A program made the translations under genes and the position numbers. 64,000 bases of DNA from assembly GCF_029626145.1 (NCBI RefSeq), contig NZ_JARUBJ010000002.1, positions 3,259,501 through 3,323,500 on the forward strand, given 5' to 3'. The notes beneath the pieces were generated by a model. That model was not told where the DNA came from. It saw nothing but the letters and a program-made list of their open reading frames with translations, and searched no databases. The first letter of the stretch is position 1, and each line of letters begins with the position of its first letter. The DNA comes from Micromonospora sp. WMMD961 (GTDB lineage Bacteria; Actinomycetota; Actinomycetes; Mycobacteriales; Micromonosporaceae). Shown one piece after another: positions 58,865 through 64,000 of the stretch.

Positions 58865-59476
58865 ATGGGCCGCACCGTGGTGAGCATGAGCGTGTCGTTG
58901 GACGGCTTCGCCGCCGGACCCGACGTCACCAGGGAGCAACCGATGGGCGTGGGCGGCGAGCGGTTGCACGAGTGGCTGTTCCGCTCCGGCGATGACCGCG
59001 CCGTGGCGGCCGACGGGGTCACCCCGGCCGGCGTCGACGCCGCCCAGGCACGAGAGCTCCACGCGACGACGGGCGCGGTGGTGATCGGCAGACGGACGTT
59101 CGACGTCGGCGTGGACCTGTGGGAGGACACCCCCTTCCCGGTGCCGTGTGTCGTGGTGACCCATCAGGCTCGGGAGCCGTTGACGATGAAGAGCGACGTC
59201 TTCACGTTCGTCGACGACGGTTTGCACAGCGCGCTGCGCCAGGCGCGTCACGCGGCGGGCGACCGCAACGTCCTGATCATGGGCGGGCCCACCACCGTGC
59301 AACAGTTCGTCAAGGCCGGGCTGGTGGACGAGATCCGCATCCAACTCGTACCGGTGTTCCTCGGCACCGGCACGCGCCCGTTCGACCACCTCGGCACCGA
59401 CCACATCGAACTGCGACGAACCGCGGTGATCGAATCACCACACGTCACCCACCTGCGCTTCCACATCCCGAAGTGA
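58865..59476 (+). CDS. Dihydrofolate reductase-family (RibD C-terminal-like) protein
   Basis: A 203-residue NADPH-dependent reductase-fold protein, seen in MGRTVVSMSVSLDGFAAGPD, GAVVIGRRTFDVGVDLW, NVLIMGGPTTVQQFVKAGLVDEIRIQLVPVFLGTGTRPFD. These are signature regions of the RibD_C/DHFR-like stand-alone family, widespread in actinomycetes and of unsettled function. ATG 58865 has GGAGGAG 7 bases upstream. It is convergent with the GNAT gene. Confidence 0.92.
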   Translation: MGRTVVSMSVSLDGFAAGPDVTREQPMGVGGERLHEWLFRSGDDRAVAADGVTPAGVDAAQARELHATTGAVVIGRRTFDVGVDLWEDTPFPVPCVVVTHQAREPLTMKSDVFTFVDDGLHSALRQARHAAGDRNVLIMGGPTTVQQFVKAGLVDEIRIQLVPVFLGTGTRPFDHLGTDHIELRRTAVIESPHVTHLRFHIPK

Positions 59477-59535
59477 CCACCTGACGTCCAACTGCCACGC
59501 GACCGGACCGGCCGGACGGGCCATCGTCGTGTGAA

Positions 59536-60000
59536 TCAGGTGACGGCCAGGCGAAAGACCTGCCGGGAGCCCCCCTCCGGGCCGGGCTCGACGGTCTCGG
59601 CAGGAGCGAAACCAAGGCGTTCGTAGAAGACACGTGCACCGCTGGCGTGAGCGCCCGGGTGATCGGCGCCGAAGCTGACCACCTCCACGGACCCGGGGCC
59701 CCGCACGAACCTGCGCATGGCTTCTGCCATCAGCGCACGACCGACGCCCGTCCCCCGCGAGCCCTCGGACACGACAAGCCAACGAACGTGATGGGTCGCG
59801 GCCTTCGTCGCGAACAACAGCCCGCCCAGCAGGTCGGGCCCTCCGGACGTGGCAACGATTGCTGTGGACCGAAGAGTGTGTTTGCGTACCGCGTCGTGGA
59901 AGCCGACATCCTCGACCATCGGGCCGAACCAACACTCGACCTGGGCCGCCAGGCCGAGGAAGCCGTTGAAGTCCCGTTCCTCCGCACGTCTGACGATCAT
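59536..60000 (-). CDS. GNAT-family N-acetyltransferase
   Basis: A 154-residue GNAT-fold acetyltransferase using acetyl-CoA. Beta4 plus the pyrophosphate-binding loop is RWLVVSEGSRGTGVGRALMAEAMRRF (RGTGVGRAL corresponds to Q/RxxGxG/A). ARVFYERLGFAPAE is the characteristic C-terminal motif. ATG 60000 is used; TTG 60006 adds two residues, and neither has a clear RBS. The substrate is unknown. Confidence 0.9.
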   Translation of the reverse strand: MIVRRAEERDFNGFLGLAAQVECWFGPMVEDVGFHDAVRKHTLRSTAIVATSGGPDLLGGLLFATKAATHHVRWLVVSEGSRGTGVGRALMAEAMRRFVRGPGSVEVVSFGADHPGAHASGARVFYERLGFAPAETVEPGPEGGSRQVFRLAVT

Positions 60001-60160
60001 CGGCAAGGTTCAGTCTTCGGCTAATCGAGGGGGATCAGGTAGACCAGCTTAACTCGTGTCAGCCCGCATCACGGTGTGCGCCACCTCGGCCACGTTCACG
60101 TAGGTCTGTCTGGTGAGGGCACTCCACCAGGGATGCGTAGCGCCTCGGGCTGTCGCGCAG

Positions 60161-60194
60161 ACCGGCCGGGCTCCTCGCGAGGAGCCCGGCCGGT
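60161..60194. terminator. 34-bp perfect palindrome
   Basis: Perfect palindrome from 60161 to 60194, centred on TCGCGA with arms ACCGGCCGGGCTCCTCG. It lies in the 299-bp gap 60001-60299 between two minus-strand genes and is followed by a G10 run at 60230-60239. It is probably the terminator of the methyltransferase/Liv operon. Nothing else is seen in this gap. Confidence 0.75.
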
Positions 60195-60299
60195 GCGGTC
60201 GACGCTTCCGTGGAGCTGTCCGGCCCAGCGGGGGGGGGGTGCTGCGGCGGGAGAGCCACGGGGGCGGCGCGACCGCTCTCCGCGCGGTGGTCCGCCTGC

Positions 60300-61103
60300 T
60301 CAGCTCGGCAGACGGCCCCGCGTGGAGACGAAGTGGTACGACATGACGGCGAAGCGGGGGTCACGCACCAGCCGCCGGAAGGCATTCAGTTGCTGGGGCG
60401 ACAACCCGGCGGCGAGCAGGTCCGGTTCCAACTGACGGGAGTTCGTCTCGTAGAGCGACGTTCCGGTCGAACCGCCGGCCCAGCTCTGCGAGTGGGTGAT
60501 GGTGTCCAGGTCGGTCAGGCCGGCGAGGGCCATCTCGGTGTGCACGTCCTGCGCCCACCCCAGGTCGGCGCCATGGTCCTGCAGGACACCCATCATGGCG
60601 TCCATGACCCGCGCGAAGAGTTTCGCGGCGTCGTCGGTCGGCGCGGTCAGCACCCGCAGCGGCTGGGTGCAGTCGAACTCCTCGACCACCAGCCATCCGC
60701 CGGGAGCCAGCGCACCGGTGAGCGTACGCAGGACCCGCCGTCGATCGGGGAGGTGCAGCAGTACCAGCCGGGCGTGGATCAGGTCGAACGCGTCCCCGGG
60801 TGGCGGTTCGGTGCGGACGTCGTGCCGGCGTACCTGCAGGTTGCCCTCGGCCACCAGGTGGGTGGGGTCGATGTCGGTGGCGAGCACGGACCCGTCGTCG
60901 CCGATCGCACGGGCGATCCGCCGGGCCATCGATCCGCCGCCCGCGCCGACCTCCCAGCAGGTGGCACCCGGTCGCAGCACCGGGCGGGCCAGCCGTCGCG
61001 TCGTGATCGGGTCCAGGAAGGACTCCAGCGCGTGCATCTGCGGCACGGCCTCCGGTTGACCGTTGTCGAACGTGTACGTGCCGTCGCTCGTAGCTGTTGC
61101 CAT
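60300..61103 (-). CDS. SAM-dependent methyltransferase (class I)
   Basis: A 267-residue class I methyltransferase. Motif I is CWEVGAGGGSMARRIA (about 49-64), the acidic residue ending beta2 is in VLATDIDPTHL, and motif IV/post-I is FDLIHARLVLLHLPDR. The protein resembles the UbiE/methyltransf_11 type, with a substrate domain after about 150. It starts 6 bp after the LivF-like stop on the same strand, so it is probably co-transcribed with the ABC operon. The methyl acceptor is unknown. Confidence 0.92.
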   Translation of the reverse strand: MATATSDGTYTFDNGQPEAVPQMHALESFLDPITTRRLARPVLRPGATCWEVGAGGGSMARRIARAIGDDGSVLATDIDPTHLVAEGNLQVRRHDVRTEPPPGDAFDLIHARLVLLHLPDRRRVLRTLTGALAPGGWLVVEEFDCTQPLRVLTAPTDDAAKLFARVMDAMMGVLQDHGADLGWAQDVHTEMALAGLTDLDTITHSQSWAGGSTGTSLYETNSRQLEPDLLAAGLSPQQLNAFRRLVRDPRFAVMSYHFVSTRGRLPS

Positions 61104-61109
61104 CGGTGT

Positions 61110-61903
<794 letters not shown>

Positions 61904-61904
<1 letters not shown>

Positions 61905-62647
61905 CAGGCCATCCCGTCGGCGTAGGCCTGCCGCACCAGCGGCGAGGTTCGGATCTCGTCCGGCGCTCCGGCGGCCAGCGTTCGACCGTCGCGCAGCACG
62001 GTGACCGTGTCGGAGAGGGCGTACACCAGGTCCAGTCGATGTTCGACCAGGAGCACGGCGACCGCCCTGGGTAGCGCCCGCAGTACCTCGACCAGGTGGC
62101 CGACCTCGACGGCGGACAGCCCGGACGCCGGTTCGTCGAGGAGCAGCAGGCGGGGGCGGCCGGCGAGGGCCATCGCGATCTCCAACTGGCGTCGTTGCCC
62201 ATGCGCGAGGTGCCCGGCGGGCACCGCCGCGACGTCGGCGAGACCCATCTGATCCAGCAGCGGGCCTGCCCGGTGTTGTGCGGCACGCCGGCGTCCGCCG
62301 GGCCACCACCTGCGCCGTGGGATGACCCGCGGCAACGCCGCGACCACGATGTTCTCCGTCGCGGTGAGCGTCGGGAAGACCGCCGGACGCTGGTGGATGC
62401 GGTTGATGCCTCGTCGGGCACGGGCCGCAGGTCCCAACTGGCCTACGTCGCGCCCGTCGAAGCTCACCGTGCCGCGCTGCGGTCTCGTGGATCCGCCGAT
62501 CACGTTGAGCAAAGTCGTCTTGCCGGCGCCGTTCGGGCCGATCAACGCGTGCCGCTGGCCGTCGTGGACGCGCAGGTCCACGCTGTCGAGTGCGGCGAGC
62601 GAGCCGTACCGCACGCTGACACCCTGGGCTTCGAGCAGGCCGGTCAT
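61904..62647 (-). CDS. Branched-chain amino-acid-type ABC ATPase (LivG-like)
   Basis: A 247-residue ATPase. Walker A is GPNGAGKTT, RRGINRIHQRPAVFPTLTATENI is the LivG Q-loop region (usually RTFQ; here RIHQ), and the signature is replaced by LAHGQRRQLEIAMAL, normal for LivG. Walker B is LLLLDEPASGLSAVE. It partners the LivF-like protein. It overlaps the permease gene upstream by 4 bp and LivF by one base. Confidence 0.93.
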
Positions 62648-63654
62648 CGGTGCGACTCCGCGACGGCGGCCTGCTCAGGAGCGGCGGGCTGGTGTGACAG
62701 GGCCTCCGGCGGGCGCACCCTGCTCCGGACCCGGTTCACGCCGGTGGGCAGCAGGTAGACAGTGGCCACGAACAGCAGGCCCAGCACCAGCGGCGCATGC
62801 CCGGGCAGCAGCCCGAACAACCAGTCCCGGGCAGCGATGACCAGCGCCGCGCCGACCAGGGCTCCGCCGACCGACGCGGTGCCGCCGATGACGACACCGA
62901 GCAGCAGCAGCGCGGACGTGTCGAAGCCGAAGTCGGCGGGGGAGATGTACTGCTGGGCGACGACCAGGAGCGAGCCGGCGGCTCCGGCTATCGCCCCGGC
63001 GGCGATGTGCGCGCCGGAGAGGTACAGCGGCACCGGGTGCCCGCTGGCCCGCAGTCGGGCCTCGTCGTCGCGGCCGGCCCGCAGCAGCAGCCCGGCCCGG
63101 GTACGCAGCAGCACCAGCACCGCGCCGACCACCGCGGCCGCGACGACCAGCGCGTACAGGTAACGGGCCCGGTCGTTGGCGAGGACCGGGAGACCCCAGA
63201 ACGGGCGGACCGCGGCGATGCCGACCAACCCGTCGGTGCCACCGGTCACCGACCGCCACCGGCCGACGACGACGACGGCGAGTTCGCCGATCGCCAGCGT
63301 GATCATCAGGACGACCACCCCTCTGGCCTGCACGACGAGCGGCACGGTGAACGCGGCCAGCACCGCCCCGGCACCCGCCGCGACGGCGAGTTGCACGACG
63401 CCGACGTCCGAGACCTGGCTGCCGACCACGGCGCACGCGTAGGCGCCCGCCGCGTACGGCGCGGTCTGGCCGAGGGTCGGCAGCCCGGCGACGCCGGTGA
63501 GCAGGGCGACGCTCACCCCCACCAGGGCCAGCGCCAGCGTCCGGGCGAGGATCGCCGTGGTGTAGTCGTCGACCACCCAGGGCGCCACGACCAGGCCGGC
63601 CAGCACCAGGGCCGCGATGGCGCCTCGGGCCCGCCGGATCACCTCGTTCCTCAC
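62644..63654 (-). CDS. Branched-chain amino-acid-type ABC permease (LivM-like)
   Basis: A 336-residue permease with about 9 hydrophobic segments. GVAGLPTLGQTAPYAAGAYACAV and GGTASVGGALVGAALVI are hallmark LivM/BPD-transp-2 motifs. GTG 63654 is chosen because GGAGG lies 5 bases upstream and the codon overlaps the LivH-like stop (GTGA). ATG 63666 has no RBS. It forms the transmembrane pair with the LivH-like protein. Confidence 0.92.
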   Translation of the reverse strand: MRNEVIRRARGAIAALVLAGLVVAPWVVDDYTTAILARTLALALVGVSVALLTGVAGLPTLGQTAPYAAGAYACAVVGSQVSDVGVVQLAVAAGAGAVLAAFTVPLVVQARGVVVLMITLAIGELAVVVVGRWRSVTGGTDGLVGIAAVRPFWGLPVLANDRARYLYALVVAAAVVGAVLVLLRTRAGLLLRAGRDDEARLRASGHPVPLYLSGAHIAAGAIAGAAGSLLVVAQQYISPADFGFDTSALLLLGVVIGGTASVGGALVGAALVIAARDWLFGLLPGHAPLVLGLLFVATVYLLPTGVNRVRSRVRPPEALSHQPAAPEQAAVAESHR

Positions 63655-64000
63655 GTCGTCCTCCATCTGCTGGCCAGGCCACGTGCCCGCACCGCCAGCA
63701 CCGCCGCCATGGCGGCGAAGAGCAGGAACGGCGCGGCGGACGGCAGCAGCGCCACCCCCAGCGTCTGGATCTCGCCGATCGCGAGCGCGGCAAGCAGCGT
63801 GCCCCCCATCGAGCCGAGACCACCGAGGACGACGACTACCAGCGACAGCAGCAGCACGGTGTCGGCGGTGTCGGTGCCGGGGCCGATGATGGGCGCGCCC
63901 AGGACCCCGGCCGCGCCCGCCAGCGCACCCGCGGCGGCGAGCACACCGGCGCGGATCCACGCGGGGCTCACGCCCAGGCAGGCGACCATCTCCGCGTCGT
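63651..64000 (-). CDS. Branched-chain amino-acid-type ABC permease (LivH-like), partial
   Basis: The C-terminal 116 or so residues of a LivH-like permease; the gene continues beyond the window. APIIGPGTDTADTVLLLSLVVVVLGGLGSMGGTLLAALAIG is the conserved LivH C-terminal region (GGLGSxxGxxxGG type). The substrate-binding protein expected for this importer is not in the window and may lie upstream of this gene. Confidence 0.9.
   Translation of the reverse strand, partial: DAEMVACLGVSPAWIRAGVLAAAGALAGAAGVLGAPIIGPGTDTADTVLLLSLVVVVLGGLGSMGGTLLAALAIGEIQTLGVALLPSAAPFLLFAAMAAVLAVRARGLASRWRTT

Overview
The window is very GC-rich and densely packed. It uses many GTG starts, 4-bp GTGA/ATGA stop-start overlaps, leaderless-looking promoters (several with a TACGGT-type -10), Tat and lipoprotein exports, ECF, SARP, CstR and FurA regulators, and a DtxR/IdeR-type iron box. 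This fits an actinomycete of the Micromonosporaceae, most likely Micromonospora or a close relative. That placement is inferred from style and gene content, not from a search. No rRNA, tRNA, CRISPR array, prophage or complete transposon was seen.

Layout. 1-1.1 kb: two hypothetical proteins. 1.2-2.5 kb: a secreted GH11 xylanase with a CBM2. 2.7-4.3 kb: an ECF42-type sigma factor and its YciI/DGPF partner, with a matching promoter. 4.4-7.2 kb: furA-katG (peroxide defence). 7.3-10.7 kb: a reactive-sulfur detoxification locus (CstR-like repressor, persulfide dioxygenase-rhodanese fusion, rhodanese, TauE/SafE exporter) with two identical 16-bp operators. 10.8-24.0 kb: a polysaccharide locus with two GT4 glycosyltransferases, Wzy-like polymerase/ligase, Wzz-like protein, Wzx flippase, a lipoprotein glycosidase and five different sulfotransferases. 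It predicts a heavily sulfated exopolysaccharide and is the strongest candidate for a little-described system. 24.4-27.0 kb: a polar amino-acid ABC importer.

27.3-34.8 kb: an operon of secreted proteins: two-domain laccase, a 1311-residue ThuA/discoidin/sugar dehydrogenase/PKD/DUF1080 protein, a cupredoxin-Ig protein and a beta-helix-like protein. I infer an extracellular sugar-oxidising, copper-based electron-transfer system. Two of these proteins share an uncharacterised module of about 73 residues. 34.9-46.2 kb: DUF1996 lipoprotein, a decayed membrane gene, L,D-transpeptidase, SDR/MerR pair, ROK/MFS pair, lipase-like hydrolase, beta-lactamase-family lipoprotein and FAD oxidoreductase. A 169-bp MITE-like element (46.29-46.46 kb) follows. 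46.4-53.5 kb: a UPF0303 protein, an unusual zinc-ribbon SDR, then an iron-regulated siderophore uptake operon (ATPase, binding protein, fused permease, siderophore-interacting reductase). 53.5-58.5 kb: a large SARP-type regulator convergent with a DrrAB-type exporter. 58.6-60 kb: small enzymes. 60.3-64 kb: a branched-chain amino-acid-type ABC operon (LivHMGF) with a methyltransferase at its end, cut by the window edge.

The genes form independent modules. Recurrent themes are redox and metal stress, extracellular carbohydrate modification, and nutrient import. Domain names come from sequence patterns read by eye; no database search was run.
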